Positions 54,158 through 62,754 are shown, counted from the first letter of the stretch. The stretch is DNA of 64,000 bases from Bradyrhizobium sp. dw_411 (GCF_018449695.1 NZ_JAAVUY010000006.1:124001-188000), one strand, 5' to 3'. Program-made: numbers and translations. Notes: generated by a model not told the origin, from the sequence alone.

Positions 54158-55242
54158 CAGGCGGTCCCCTCGACCAGGAGACTGTCGGCATAGACATGAA
54201 CACGCGACGGATCGAATTTGAGGCCGGCGGATTTTTCAGGGATAGAGAGCCCCGGCGGCACCCGCGCGGCGAATTTGGCATCGCCGATCCGCACCCGCGC
54301 GAAACGCACACGACCGAGATCGTCGATCCGGTCGATATTGGCCGACAGCAGTCCCGGCGCCGGTGGCGCGATGTCGACGAATTCCGGCCGCACGCCAATC
54401 TCGATCTTCGCGCCCGACGGCAGGCTGTCGTAGCTCCGATTTAAACCGATGACATGGCCGTCGATCCGGGCCTCGCGTCCCCTTACCTCGGCCGGCACGA
54501 TGTTCATGCCGGGCGAGCCGATGAAGTAACCCACAAACGTATGTGCGGGCTTGTCGAACAATTCCGCCGGGGTGCCGCTTTGCACCACACGGCCGTCATG
54601 CATCACCACGACGGTGTCAGCGAAGGTCAGCGCTTCGGTCTGATCGTGGGTGACATAGATCATCGTCAGATCGAGATCGCGGTGCAGCGCCTTGAGTTTT
54701 GAGCGCAACTGCCATTTCAACTCGGGATCGATCACGGTCAGCGGCTCGTCGAACAGCACGGCCGCGACGTCGGAGCGTACCAGCCCGCGGCCAAGCGAGA
54801 TCTTCTGCTTGGCGTCCGCCGTCAGCCGCGTCGCTTTGCGATTCAAATCCGGCGTCAGATCCAGGAGATTTGCGATCTGCGCGACCCGCGCGTCGATCTC
54901 GGCCTTCGGCACACCGCGATTGCGCAGCGGAAACGCCAGATTTTGTCCGACCGTCATGGTGTCGTAGATCACCGGAAACTGGAACACCTGCGCGATATTG
55001 CGCTTCCGGGTTGACAGCGGTGTGATGTCGACGCCGTCGAACAGGATCTGCCCGCGTGACGGCGTGACGATGCCCGAGATCAAATTGAGCAGCGTGGTCT
55101 TGCCGCAGCCCGATGGCCCGAGCAGCGCATAGGCGCCACCCTGCCGCCAGGTCATCGTAACCGGCTTGAGCGCAAAGGATGTGGGATCGGCATCGTTGCC
55201 GCCGTAGGAATGCGCGAGATCGACGAGGTCAATGCGGGCCAC
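54157..55242 (-). CDS. glpT: Glycerol ABC transporter ATPase GlpT
   Basis: A 361-aa nucleotide-binding subunit. Walker A is intact (GPSGCGKTT, 42-50), Walker B is VLFDEP (162-167) and the H-loop His199 (YVTHDQTEA) is present. The ABC signature, however, reads LTADAKQK at 140-147 where LSGGQ is expected, so it cannot complete a normal composite site for its partner. Residues about 245-361 form a MalK-type regulatory/OB domain. The gene lies 12 bp downstream of glpS in the same operon, and its stop codon overlaps the glpP start. Confidence 0.92.
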   Translation of the reverse strand: MARIDLVDLAHSYGGNDADPTSFALKPVTMTWRQGGAYALLGPSGCGKTTLLNLISGIVTPSRGQILFDGVDITPLSTRKRNIAQVFQFPVIYDTMTVGQNLAFPLRNRGVPKAEIDARVAQIANLLDLTPDLNRKATRLTADAKQKISLGRGLVRSDVAAVLFDEPLTVIDPELKWQLRSKLKALHRDLDLTMIYVTHDQTEALTFADTVVVMHDGRVVQSGTPAELFDKPAHTFVGYFIGSPGMNIVPAEVRGREARIDGHVIGLNRSYDSLPSGAKIEIGVRPEFVDIAPPAPGLLSANIDRIDDLGRVRFARVRIGDAKFAARVPPGLSIPEKSAGLKFDPSRVHVYADSLLVEGTA

Positions 55243-55254
55243 GCGGCATCTCCC

Positions 55255-56334
55255 TCACATCGCACCGGGCGAAGCGACCAGCCGGTCGGCCGCGTCGAAA
55301 ACGAAAACATTGTCGGGATCGAGCACGGCGTCCAGCACATGGCCCGGCGGATATTCGTGCACGCCCTGTAACACCGCGACCCAGTTCGAAGCATCGCGGT
55401 TGAGATGCACGAAGCTCTCCGAACCGGTGATTTCAGTCACCGTCACGGTGGCGGAAAAGGCGTGGCGCCCGGCAATGCCGTTGGCCACTTCCAGTTGATG
55501 GGCGCGAAAGCCGACGCGGTAGGCGCCGTCGCCGAGGCTTGCATAGAGCCCGGTCGCGGGCGCCTGCACGCCCCCGGCATATTGCACCGAGCCGTTGTGC
55601 TTCTCGATCCCGACGATGTTGAGCGGCGGATCGGAAAACACCTGCGCGACCCTTAGCGTGTCGGGATGACGATAAACCTTCGGCGTCTCGCCGGCCTGCA
55701 GGATTTCGCCTTCCCACATGCAGATGGTGCGGCCGCCGAGCAACAGCGCTTCGGAAGGCTCCGTCGTCGCATAGACGAAGATGGCGCCGGACGCTTCAAA
55801 AATGCGCGGCAGCTCAGTGCGCAATTCCTCGCGCAGCTTGTAATCGAGATTGGCAAGCGGCTCGTCCAGCAGCACCAGATCGGCGCCCTTCACCAGCGCG
55901 CGCGCGATCGCGGTGCGTTGTTGTTGGCCCCCGGACAATTGCAGCGGCGTGCGATTAAGATACGGCTCGAGCTTGAGGAGACGCGCGGCCTCCTGAACCC
56001 GGCTTTCGATTTCCGCGCGCGGCTTGCCCTGAACGCGTAGTGGCGAGGCGATGTTCTCATAGACGGTCAGCGAGGGATAATTGATGAACTGCTGATAGAC
56101 CATCGCGACCGAGCGCTGCCGCACATCGGCGCCGGTGACATCCTTGCCGTCAACCAGGACACGGCCGGCGGTCGGCTTGTCGAGGCCGGCGAGCAGCCGC
56201 ATGATCGACGTCTTGCCCGACAGCGTCGGCCCCAGCAGCACGCTGAGGGTGCCGCGCTCAAGCGTCAGCGAGACGTTGCGGATGGTCGCAATGCCATCCA
56301 CCGCGCGCGTGACGCCTTCGAGCGTAACGGTCAT
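55255..56334 (-). CDS. glpS: Glycerol ABC transporter ATPase GlpS
   Basis: A 359-aa nucleotide-binding subunit. The signature LSGGQQQRTAIARAL (133-147) and Walker B VLLDEPLANLD are intact. The Walker A reads GPTLSGKTS (35-43), with Leu38 in the place of the usual Gly, and the H-loop histidine is Thr191 (YATTEPSEA). Together with GlpT, whose signature is lost but whose Walker A and H-loop are normal, one composite site is fully conserved and the other is doubly degenerate. The C-terminus has a MalK-type OB domain. The start overlaps the glpD stop (ATGA). Confidence 0.92.
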   Translation of the reverse strand: MTVTLEGVTRAVDGIATIRNVSLTLERGTLSVLLGPTLSGKTSIMRLLAGLDKPTAGRVLVDGKDVTGADVRQRSVAMVYQQFINYPSLTVYENIASPLRVQGKPRAEIESRVQEAARLLKLEPYLNRTPLQLSGGQQQRTAIARALVKGADLVLLDEPLANLDYKLREELRTELPRIFEASGAIFVYATTEPSEALLLGGRTICMWEGEILQAGETPKVYRHPDTLRVAQVFSDPPLNIVGIEKHNGSVQYAGGVQAPATGLYASLGDGAYRVGFRAHQLEVANGIAGRHAFSATVTVTEITGSESFVHLNRDASNWVAVLQGVHEYPPGHVLDAVLDPDNVFVFDAADRLVASPGAM

Positions 56335-57875
56335 GGCCGCCCTCCTGCTTCCAGTAGGGAATTTTCAGGCAAAACCCGGTGCGCGGCAATCCAGTCATCG
56401 ATCGCGGCAATCTGCGCAGATGACAATCGCAACCCAAGCTTTGATCGGCGCCACACGATGTCTTCTGCGGTGCGGGCCCACTCCGACGACATCAGGTACC
56501 TGACTTCGCGCTCCGTCAAGGTCGCACCGAACGACTGGCCAAGATCGCCAAGGGATTTCGCACTGCCGAGCAGTTTCGCGGCGCGGGTGCCGTAGGCATG
56601 CGCTAGCCGGTTGGCGTGTTCCGGCGTGAGAAACGGATAGGACCGCTGCAATTCCGCCGTCAGCGCCGGGATTGCCGACACATCGAGATCGCCGCCGGGC
56701 AGCGGCGATTTGGCGGTCCAGCCTTCGCGCGCCTTGGTGCCGTGGAGGTAAGGCGCGAGCTTTTCGAGCACTTCTTCGGCGAGGCGGCGATGGGTGGTGA
56801 TCTTGCCGCCATAGATCGACAATAGCGGCGTGCCGCCGGGCAGATCGAGCTCCAGCACATATTCGCGGGTGGCGGCCTTGGCCTCGCTGGCGCCGTCATC
56901 ATAGAGCGGGCGCACACCGGCATAGGTCCAGACCACGTCCTCGGGCTTGACCGGTTTGGCCAGATATTCGCTGACGGAAGCGCAGAGATATTCGATTTCC
57001 TCGGCCGAGGCTTTTACCTTGGCGGGGTCGCCTTCGTAGTCGCGATCGGTGGTGCCGATCAGCGTGAAATCGTCCTGATACGGAATCGCAAAAACGATCC
57101 GGCCATCGCTGTTCTGGAACATGTAGGCGCGGTCATGCGCATACAGTTTCCGCACCACGATGTGCGATCCCTGTACCAGCCGCACCTTGGCCTTGGCGTT
57201 GACGCCGGCGCCCGACGCCAGCACGTTCTCGACCCAAGGGCCGCCGGCATTGACCAGCACGCGCGCCTGGATCGTGCTGCGCTCACCGCTGGCGGTATTT
57301 TCCACCGTGACCTGCCAGATGCCATCGGCCTGACGAATATCTACCGCACGCGTCCGGGTGCGAATGTCAGCGCCGCGATCCGCCGCGTCCCGCGCGGTCA
57401 GCACCACCAGGCGGGCGTCATCGACGAAGCAGTCCGAATATTCGAAGCCTTTGACGTAGCGATTTGGAATCAGGGGCTGGCCGACCTCGTCATGCGCCAG
57501 ATCGACAGAACGGGTCGCCGGCAGTAAATGGCGGCCGCCGATATGGTCGTAGAGAAACAGCCCCAGCCGCAGCAGCCAGGCCGGGCGCAGCCCATCATGA
57601 TGCGGCAGCACGAATCGCAAGGGACGGATGATGTGCGGGGCGATCTGCCAGAGGAGCTCGCGCTCGATCAGCGCCTCGCGGACCAGCCGGAACTCGTAAT
57701 ATTCGAGATAGCGCAGGCCGCCATGCACCAGTTTCGTCGACCAGGACGACGTTCCACTGGCCAAATCATTCATTTCACAGAGAAAAACCGAATTCCCCCG
57801 GCCGACCGCATCGCGCGCGATGCCGCAGCCGTTGACGCCGCCCCCAATGATTGCGAGGTCGAAAATCCGATCCAA
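56331..57875 (-). CDS. glpD: Glycerol-3-phosphate dehydrogenase (FAD, aerobic)
   Basis: A 514-aa membrane-associated flavoenzyme that oxidises glycerol-3-phosphate to dihydroxyacetone phosphate and feeds the quinone pool. The N-terminal FAD-binding motif is IIGGGVNGCGIARDA. ASGTSSWSTKLVHGGLRYLE contains the conserved substrate-side signature, and the C-terminal segment LTEREVRYLMSSEWARTAED matches family members. glpR lies upstream on the same strand and the ABC importer genes follow in the same transcript. Confidence 0.95.
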   Translation of the reverse strand: MDRIFDLAIIGGGVNGCGIARDAVGRGNSVFLCEMNDLASGTSSWSTKLVHGGLRYLEYYEFRLVREALIERELLWQIAPHIIRPLRFVLPHHDGLRPAWLLRLGLFLYDHIGGRHLLPATRSVDLAHDEVGQPLIPNRYVKGFEYSDCFVDDARLVVLTARDAADRGADIRTRTRAVDIRQADGIWQVTVENTASGERSTIQARVLVNAGGPWVENVLASGAGVNAKAKVRLVQGSHIVVRKLYAHDRAYMFQNSDGRIVFAIPYQDDFTLIGTTDRDYEGDPAKVKASAEEIEYLCASVSEYLAKPVKPEDVVWTYAGVRPLYDDGASEAKAATREYVLELDLPGGTPLLSIYGGKITTHRRLAEEVLEKLAPYLHGTKAREGWTAKSPLPGGDLDVSAIPALTAELQRSYPFLTPEHANRLAHAYGTRAAKLLGSAKSLGDLGQSFGATLTEREVRYLMSSEWARTAEDIVWRRSKLGLRLSSAQIAAIDDWIAAHRVLPENSLLEAGGRP

Positions 57876-57914
57876 AGACGCTTCCCCGGCGCTCGCCTGT
57901 TCAAATCAGCGGTT

Positions 57915-57970
57915 TTACTTTCGTTTTGGATTAAATCACAACCAAATGTGAAAGCAATAGCGAAAGGTGT
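57915..57970 (-). promoter_or_regulatory. Candidate GlpR operator upstream of glpD
   Basis: On the minus strand CTTTCG (near 57965) and CGAAAG (near 57917) form an inverted pair, with a second TTTC half site nearby in an AT-rich stretch. TTTCGNTT-type half sites are usual for DeoR-family regulators. The pair sits about 40-90 bp before the glpD start. This is a candidate by pattern and place only. Confidence 0.4.
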
Positions 57971-57984
57971 ACCGGGGCTTATTC

Positions 57985-58095
57985 CAAGCCTCGCATCCTT
58001 CGAGACGCATCGCTTTGCGATGCTCCTCAAGACTCAACTCCCTCATGGTGAGGAGCACGTCTTCGTGCGTCTCGAACCATCAGGCCCGGAAGCGC
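57985..58095. repeat. Repeat between glpR and glpD
   Basis: The block from ATCCTTCGAGACGCATCGCT to GTGCGTCTCGAACCATCAGG carries inverted arms (CGAGACGCA and TGCGTCTCG), with GCGATGCTCCTCA and TGAGGAGCAC also facing each other. This is a non-coding element of a type widespread in Bradyrhizobium relatives. Confidence 0.5.
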
Positions 58096-58116
58096 GATCG
58101 CACGCCTTGAAACTCT

Positions 58117-58947
58117 CTATCGAATCCGAGTGACGGTCGCAGGAGCCTCGGCCACCATCTCGTCGATATCGTCAGCCGATTTCGGCATCGCCTCAATCAC
58201 CTGGATGCCGCGGGTCTGGCAGATATTCGCGAGTTTGTCCGGCAGCGGCATGTCCGTGACAAAAGTCTGGATCTGGCTGATGTCGGCGATACGCACCGGC
58301 GCACTGCGGCGCAGCTTGGTGGAATCCGCCACCAGCATCACGCTGCGCGCATTGGCGATGATGGCCTGCGCGGCCTGGACTTCGCGGTAGTCGAAATCAA
58401 GCAGCGCGCCCTCCTCGTCGATCGCGGACGCGCCGATGATGGCGTAGTCGACCTTGAACTGGCCGATCAGGCTGATCGCGGTCGAGCCGATCACCGCGCC
58501 ATCGGCCCGGCGCACCGCGCCGCCGGCCACGATCACCTCGATACGCGGATGCCGGTACAGCAGCATCGCGACATTGAGGTTGTTGGTGATGACCAGCATA
58601 TCCTCATGCGAGGTCAGCGCGCTGGCGACCTCTTCCGTGGTGGTGCCGATATTGATGAACAGCGAGCAGCCATTCGGGATCAACGTCGCGGCGGCTGCGC
58701 CGATCGCCTTCTTCTCTTCGGCGGCGACGAAGCGGCGGGCTTCATAAGCCAGGTTCTCGACTCCCGAGGCGATGATGGCGCCGCCGTGAATCCGCGTCAG
58801 CGAGCGGTGGTCGCAGAGATCGTTGAGATCCTTGCGGATGGTCTGCGCCGAGACCTCGAAACGCCGGGCGAGATCTTCCACCATCACCCGGCCAAAGGCG
58901 CGAGCGATGTTAAGGATTTCGGTTTGACGATGGCTGAGACCGGTCAC
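58117..58947 (-). CDS. glpR: DeoR-family regulator of glycerol metabolism
   Basis: A 276-aa repressor. The N-terminal winged helix has LNIARAFGRVMVEDLARRFE and SAQTIRKDLNDLCDHRSLTR, and the RIHGGAI segment completes the DeoR HTH. The C-terminal domain is a sugar-phosphate-binding fold (INIGTTTEEVASALTSHEDM). By context it should bind glycerol-3-phosphate and release the glp operon. It is encoded upstream of glpD on the same strand, 241 bp away. Whether the two share a transcript is unclear because a repeat lies between them. Confidence 0.93.
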   Translation of the reverse strand: MTGLSHRQTEILNIARAFGRVMVEDLARRFEVSAQTIRKDLNDLCDHRSLTRIHGGAIIASGVENLAYEARRFVAAEEKKAIGAAAATLIPNGCSLFINIGTTTEEVASALTSHEDMLVITNNLNVAMLLYRHPRIEVIVAGGAVRRADGAVIGSTAISLIGQFKVDYAIIGASAIDEEGALLDFDYREVQAAQAIIANARSVMLVADSTKLRRSAPVRIADISQIQTFVTDMPLPDKLANICQTRGIQVIEAMPKSADDIDEMVAEAPATVTRIR

Positions 58948-59259
58948 GTGGCACCTGAGCGCAAGGGTGGCTTATGGTGCGACGCTTCCGTCATCCGGTC
59001 AACGCGGCAGATCGACCGCGTGCCGGCTCAAAGCGACCGGTCCGTCACGTTTCCGCGACCCAACCGGAATGTTGGCTCCGGCGCGGCGTGACGTGGACAG
59101 GCTGCGATTGAGATCGCCGGCGTAAAGACCTTGCGTGCAGTTGGATGCGAATCCGGAACGCTCCATTAACGATCTGCATAAAGGTAAACGCGCGTCTTTC
59201 GTTGACGATTACACGCGCCGACTTATTCATGTGGGCCAATTCAAACCCAAAGGCTCACC
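58948..59259. other. Intergenic region between glpR and the small secreted protein gene
   Basis: A 312-bp gap with divergent flanking genes, so it should hold both promoters. No gene was recognised in it. One plausible plus-strand promoter lies at 59202-59229. Confidence 0.45.
59202..59229 (+). promoter_or_regulatory. Predicted promoter of the small secreted protein gene
   Basis: A TTGACG -35 box (59202-59207) and TATTCA -10 box (59224-59229) lie 16 bp apart and about 30 bp before the start codon. Confidence 0.45.
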
Positions 59260-59643
59260 ATGAAAATGTCCCGCGCTTACGCCGCCATGATCGTTTCCGC
59301 CGTCGCCGCCATTGCCCTGCCGACCGCCGCGTCCGCGGGATGCTATAATTGCTACGCACCGCCGCAGCCCTGCGGCACCTGCTATCAGCAGCAGGTCGCG
59401 CCGGCGCAATACCGCGCCGTCCAGGAAACCGTGATGGTCTCCCCGGGCGCCGTCGTCGCGCATCGTAGCCCCGCGCAGTACCGTACCGTGATGGTGCCGC
59501 GGACCGTGATGGTCGCGCCGGAAAGCGTTCAGTACGAGCACATTCCCGCCCAGTATGAGACCCGCCAGCATGTCGAAATGGTCGCGCCCGCGCGTACCTA
59601 TTACGTGCCGGTGGCTCCGCGCTGCAATTCCTGCGGTTACTGA
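59260..59643 (+). CDS. Small secreted Cys-capped repeat protein
   Basis: A 127-aa protein with a clear signal peptide (residues 1-26, ending PTAASAG). The mature part opens with CYNCYAPPQPCGTC and ends with CNSCGY, so Cys pairs cap both ends. Between them lie tandem units built on AQYR/AQYE and on VMVxP (for example PAQYRAVQETVMVSPG and PAQYRTVMVPRTVMVAPE). This suggests a repetitive beta-structured envelope or surface protein. No known family was recognised with confidence. It has its own promoter and a terminator right after it, so it is monocistronic. Confidence 0.75.
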   Translation: MKMSRAYAAMIVSAVAAIALPTAASAGCYNCYAPPQPCGTCYQQQVAPAQYRAVQETVMVSPGAVVAHRSPAQYRTVMVPRTVMVAPESVQYEHIPAQYETRQHVEMVAPARTYYVPVAPRCNSCGY

Positions 59644-59675
59644 TCTCCGCAAACGCATCGCTCACGATAAACAAA

Positions 59676-59706
59676 AGGACCCGGCGCAAACCGGGTCTCT
59701 TTTTTC
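59676..59706 (+). terminator. Rho-independent terminator after the small secreted protein
   Basis: GACCCGG pairs with CCGGGTC across a CGCAAA loop, followed by TCTTTTTTC. Confidence 0.92.
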
Positions 59707-59762
59707 TTGCACGCAGACAACGATTGTCGCAAGCACGATCGACCGGCGAAGCGGCAGCGGCG

Positions 59763-60821
59763 TCAGATCGGGAATTCAGGCGCGTGCTGCTCGCTCCAAA
59801 TCCTTCGCACGTAACGGGCGATTTCCGCATTATGGCCAATGAGCGAAAAGCGGGCGCCGTCGCCGTAATCGGGCAGATTGATCATTTCAGTTGTGATGAA
59901 GCTGAGCCCGCTATCGGCGTTCTTCCGGTGCGACAGAAGCACTTTTCGCACAACTTCCTTCGCCAATTCGAGCTTGTAGGCGAACCACTCACTGTGCCAT
60001 TCGCCAGGCCGCGGCCGGCTGAACGGGTACAGGATGCCGCGCCCGTATTCACCGGCGCGCGGATGATCATCGATAACTCCCGGGTTTGGGATAGCAGGAT
60101 CCACCTTTGACCAAAGATTACGCGGACCGTTCGGAGCGACGCCGCGAACCTGCAGCCAGCGCACGATCCCCATCGAAAGCCATTCCTCACAGAGATTGCC
60201 GGGTTCGAACGGGTCCAGCACCAGGCGTCCCGTCTCGACGTCATCGCGGATGCCGGAAACAGCTTGCTCCCCGGCATTGCCAATCTTGAATATGATATGG
60301 CTGTAGTCGAGCGTGAAATTGAAGGGTATGCCGCGCGACTGGACTGCGCGCGCGACAGGCGCGATACGACGAAAATCCTCAGACCACATGTTGACGTGGA
60401 CCTCGGCGCTGATCTCGATTCCCTGCGCCTGCCAGATCTCGTAGGCACGAAGATAAAAGCCGGCAACTTCCTCGTCGGTCAACAAACGACCATCTGCATG
60501 CTGCTTGAACAGCATCATGTTATGCATGCGCATTCCGACTTCTTTGGCCGCCTTGGCATTGCGGTCCAGTGCGCCGTCGTCGCGTCCGAGCTGGTAGGAC
60601 CACGTACCTGTCCAGACGGGCAGCGCGTACTGCGAGGCCCCCTGAACAAACTCTGGCGCTTCCTGTGGCAACGGCTGGCGGTCGAAGAAGTCGAAGACAC
60701 CGGCTTCCTTGACCAGACGCATCTGTTCCGTAATTGGGGCTTCCTGGTGAGAAACCGGATTAGTCAGCGAAGAAGCTTGCGCCCCGCGTCCATGGCAGCC
60801 GATCGGCGGGAGGGTCTGCAT
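59763..60821 (-). CDS. TIM-barrel protein, sugar isomerase/epimerase-like
   Basis: A 352-aa soluble protein. Beta-alpha repeats of a TIM barrel can be followed, with ISAEVHVNMWSEDFRRIAPV in the middle, and FNFTLDYSHIIFKIGNAGEQ, a metal-binding-like DYSH block as in xylose-isomerase-like barrels. RPRPGEWHSEWFAYKLELAK lies near the end. A substrate cannot be named. It lies 23 bp downstream of the 2-oxoglutarate oxygenase gene and is probably its partner in a catabolic or modifying pathway. The ATG at 60821 follows GGCAGGAAATTTCC; nine upstream residues from another Met are possible. Confidence 0.65.
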   Translation of the reverse strand: MQTLPPIGCHGRGAQASSLTNPVSHQEAPITEQMRLVKEAGVFDFFDRQPLPQEAPEFVQGASQYALPVWTGTWSYQLGRDDGALDRNAKAAKEVGMRMHNMMLFKQHADGRLLTDEEVAGFYLRAYEIWQAQGIEISAEVHVNMWSEDFRRIAPVARAVQSRGIPFNFTLDYSHIIFKIGNAGEQAVSGIRDDVETGRLVLDPFEPGNLCEEWLSMGIVRWLQVRGVAPNGPRNLWSKVDPAIPNPGVIDDHPRAGEYGRGILYPFSRPRPGEWHSEWFAYKLELAKEVVRKVLLSHRKNADSGLSFITTEMINLPDYGDGARFSLIGHNAEIARYVRRIWSEQHAPEFPI

Positions 60822-60844
60822 GGAAATTTCCTGCCGTTCCAGCC

Positions 60845-61852
60845 TCAAGCTGCTTTCGACGAATAGCCAAACGATCGCCGGAACATCTCATCGAGATGCT
60901 CCTTTGCCGTACACGTCTCGAACTTGCGCGGATTTGCCTCGTCATAACAGGTAGGGATGGTCTCGATCACGCTGTCAGGATTCGGATTGAAGAAGAACGG
61001 GATCGAATAGCGATCCGTATTACCGCCATTGTTCTTCACACGATGCATGTTCGAACGGTAAATCTCGTTCGTCCAGCGCATCGTGAGATCTCCAAGATTG
61101 ATGATGTAGGTTCCCTCAATCGGCGGAGCCTCGATCCAGTCACCGCTGGCCGTGCGCACTTCCAGGCCGCCCGCATTGTCCTGCGCGAGAAGCGTCACAC
61201 CACCCCAGTCGGTATGCGCACCAGCGCCGATTTGATTTGCCATCGCATGTTGTGGATGCGGCGGATACTTGATCATGCGCAGCAAACCGCTCGATGGCTG
61301 GTAGAACTTCGCGAACCAATCCTCGGGCAGATCGAGCGAAATAGCGATCAAGCCGAGGATTTTAGCCGCGAAGATATCCATCGTCTCGTAATAGCTGTTT
61401 GTCTGCTCCTTGAATCCATCGATTGCCGGCCATTGATTATGCCCGAAGCTGCGAATCTTGCGCATGGCCAGCGGATGGTCGTCGGCCAGCTCCCGGCCGG
61501 AATAGAAGCTCTCCTTTAAATCCGGCGGCGCTTTCTCGGATTTTTCATCCTGGCTATCCAGCACCTGCCCGCCCATCGCTTCATAACCCGCCACGCTCGG
61601 CGAGTTCTTCATGCTGATGCGCATGCGCTCCTCGAGCGGCAGGGAAAAGAACCGCTTCGCCATCTCAAACTGGTTGTCGATAAGACTCTGCGGCACGCCG
61701 TGGTTTTTCAGGTAGAAAAACCCTGTCTCGCGGCAGGCGCGGTGAATTGCCTCGGCTGTCTCACGCTTGCCTTTGTCGCCGCCATCGAGCGAGGGCGCAA
61801 AGTCGATAACCGGGATTGATGTCAGCTTCGCTGGCGGATGATACAGATGCAT
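60845..61852 (-). CDS. 2-oxoglutarate/Fe(II) oxygenase, isopenicillin-N-synthase-like
   Basis: A 335-aa non-heme iron oxygenase. The N-terminal DIOX_N segment has RACRETGFFYLKNHGVPQSL. The iron triad is His213-x-Asp215 (GAHTDWGG) and His270 (MHRVKNN), and Arg281-x-Ser283 (RYSIPFFFNP) binds 2-oxoglutarate. All catalytic residues are in place, so the enzyme should be active. The likely act is hydroxylation or oxidative cleavage of a small organic molecule; the substrate is unknown. The ATG at 61852 follows CAGGGAGAGACC. It is the first gene of the minus-strand unit and faces the TetR gene across a shared operator. Confidence 0.9.
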   Translation of the reverse strand: MHLYHPPAKLTSIPVIDFAPSLDGGDKGKRETAEAIHRACRETGFFYLKNHGVPQSLIDNQFEMAKRFFSLPLEERMRISMKNSPSVAGYEAMGGQVLDSQDEKSEKAPPDLKESFYSGRELADDHPLAMRKIRSFGHNQWPAIDGFKEQTNSYYETMDIFAAKILGLIAISLDLPEDWFAKFYQPSSGLLRMIKYPPHPQHAMANQIGAGAHTDWGGVTLLAQDNAGGLEVRTASGDWIEAPPIEGTYIINLGDLTMRWTNEIYRSNMHRVKNNGGNTDRYSIPFFFNPNPDSVIETIPTCYDEANPRKFETCTAKEHLDEMFRRSFGYSSKAA

Positions 61853-62002
61853 GGTCTCTCCCTGAAATTGGCGATGCACCTGAAGGCATCGTCGCGAAAG
61901 TCTGTTTGTCTAACCAAAGCCTTGCTGGACCGGGTGCGCTCGCTATAGTCGTCGCCACATCGCGACTGCTTGCCGGGGAAACAAAGCATATTTTATCTCA
62001 TA

Positions 62003-62025
62003 ATACGAAACGTACCGTTTCGTAT
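62003..62025. promoter_or_regulatory. TetR-type operator palindrome
   Basis: A perfect inverted repeat with arms ATACGAAACG and CGTTTCGTAT around a 3-bp TAC spacer lies between the oxygenase gene and the TetR gene, in an AT-rich tract. The size and symmetry fit a TetR-family operator that would repress both sides. Confidence 0.75.
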
Positions 62026-62106
62026 ATACCGCAGCAAGAACAAATCTGCGGCAGCCTGCCGTAATTTACGTCAGGTCCGTTTGCACTGAACAACTCTGGA
62101 AAGACG

Positions 62107-62754
62107 ATGAGAGTACCGTTGAAGAAATCTCAACCTCAGGAGCCCAAACAGCTCGGCCGGCCGCGCAGCGAGACGTCCCGCATAGCGATCCTTGAAGCGA
62201 CGATGGCGCTTCTCGACAAAACCTCCGTCCGCGACATCACGATAGAAGCCATCGCGCGCGAAGCCGGGGTCGGCAAGGTAACGATCTATCGCTGGTGGCC
62301 AACCAAGATTCACCTTGTCGTCGATGCGTTTATGGAAACGATGCTGCCGCAGACGCCGTTTCCCGAAAGCGACGCCAAGTTCGGCGCTTTCGCACATCAT
62401 CTGGCCGTTCTGGTGAAAAAGTATCGTGGAAAGTATGGCCGCATTGTCGGGGAGATCATCGCCGAGGGACAATTCGATCGCGACGCGCTCACCTATTTCC
62501 GCGAAGCCCTGCTGACGCAACGCCGCGCCGCCGCGCGCGACATTGTCGACAATGCCAAAACACGCGGCGAGATCGACAACGAGATCGAAACGGACATTTT
62601 GGTCGATGCGCTATATGGACCCATCTACTACCGGTTATTGCTCGGCCACCAGCCGCTCGATGCCGATTTCATTGCCGGCCTCGAGAAGCTGACGGAACGG
62701 CTGGCCGTCCCACCCCTTCGCAAGGCAAACCCCGCGGTCAAGCGTGGCCGCTAG
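62107..62754 (+). CDS. TetR-family transcription regulator
   Basis: A 215-aa repressor. Residues about 20-65 form the TetR HTH: TSRIAILEATMALLDKTSVR, IEAIAREAGVGKVTIYRWW, then PTKIHLVVDAFME. The C-terminal ligand domain (AAARDIVDNAKTRGEIDNEI, YRLLLGHQPLDADFIAGL) is of the AefR/TetR_C-like type. It is divergent from the oxygenase gene with a 254-bp gap that carries a perfect operator palindrome, so it very likely controls that unit and itself. The stop overlaps the convergent gene's stop region by 4 bp. Confidence 0.9.
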   Translation: MRVPLKKSQPQEPKQLGRPRSETSRIAILEATMALLDKTSVRDITIEAIAREAGVGKVTIYRWWPTKIHLVVDAFMETMLPQTPFPESDAKFGAFAHHLAVLVKKYRGKYGRIVGEIIAEGQFDRDALTYFREALLTQRRAAARDIVDNAKTRGEIDNEIETDILVDALYGPIYYRLLLGHQPLDADFIAGLEKLTERLAVPPLRKANPAVKRGR

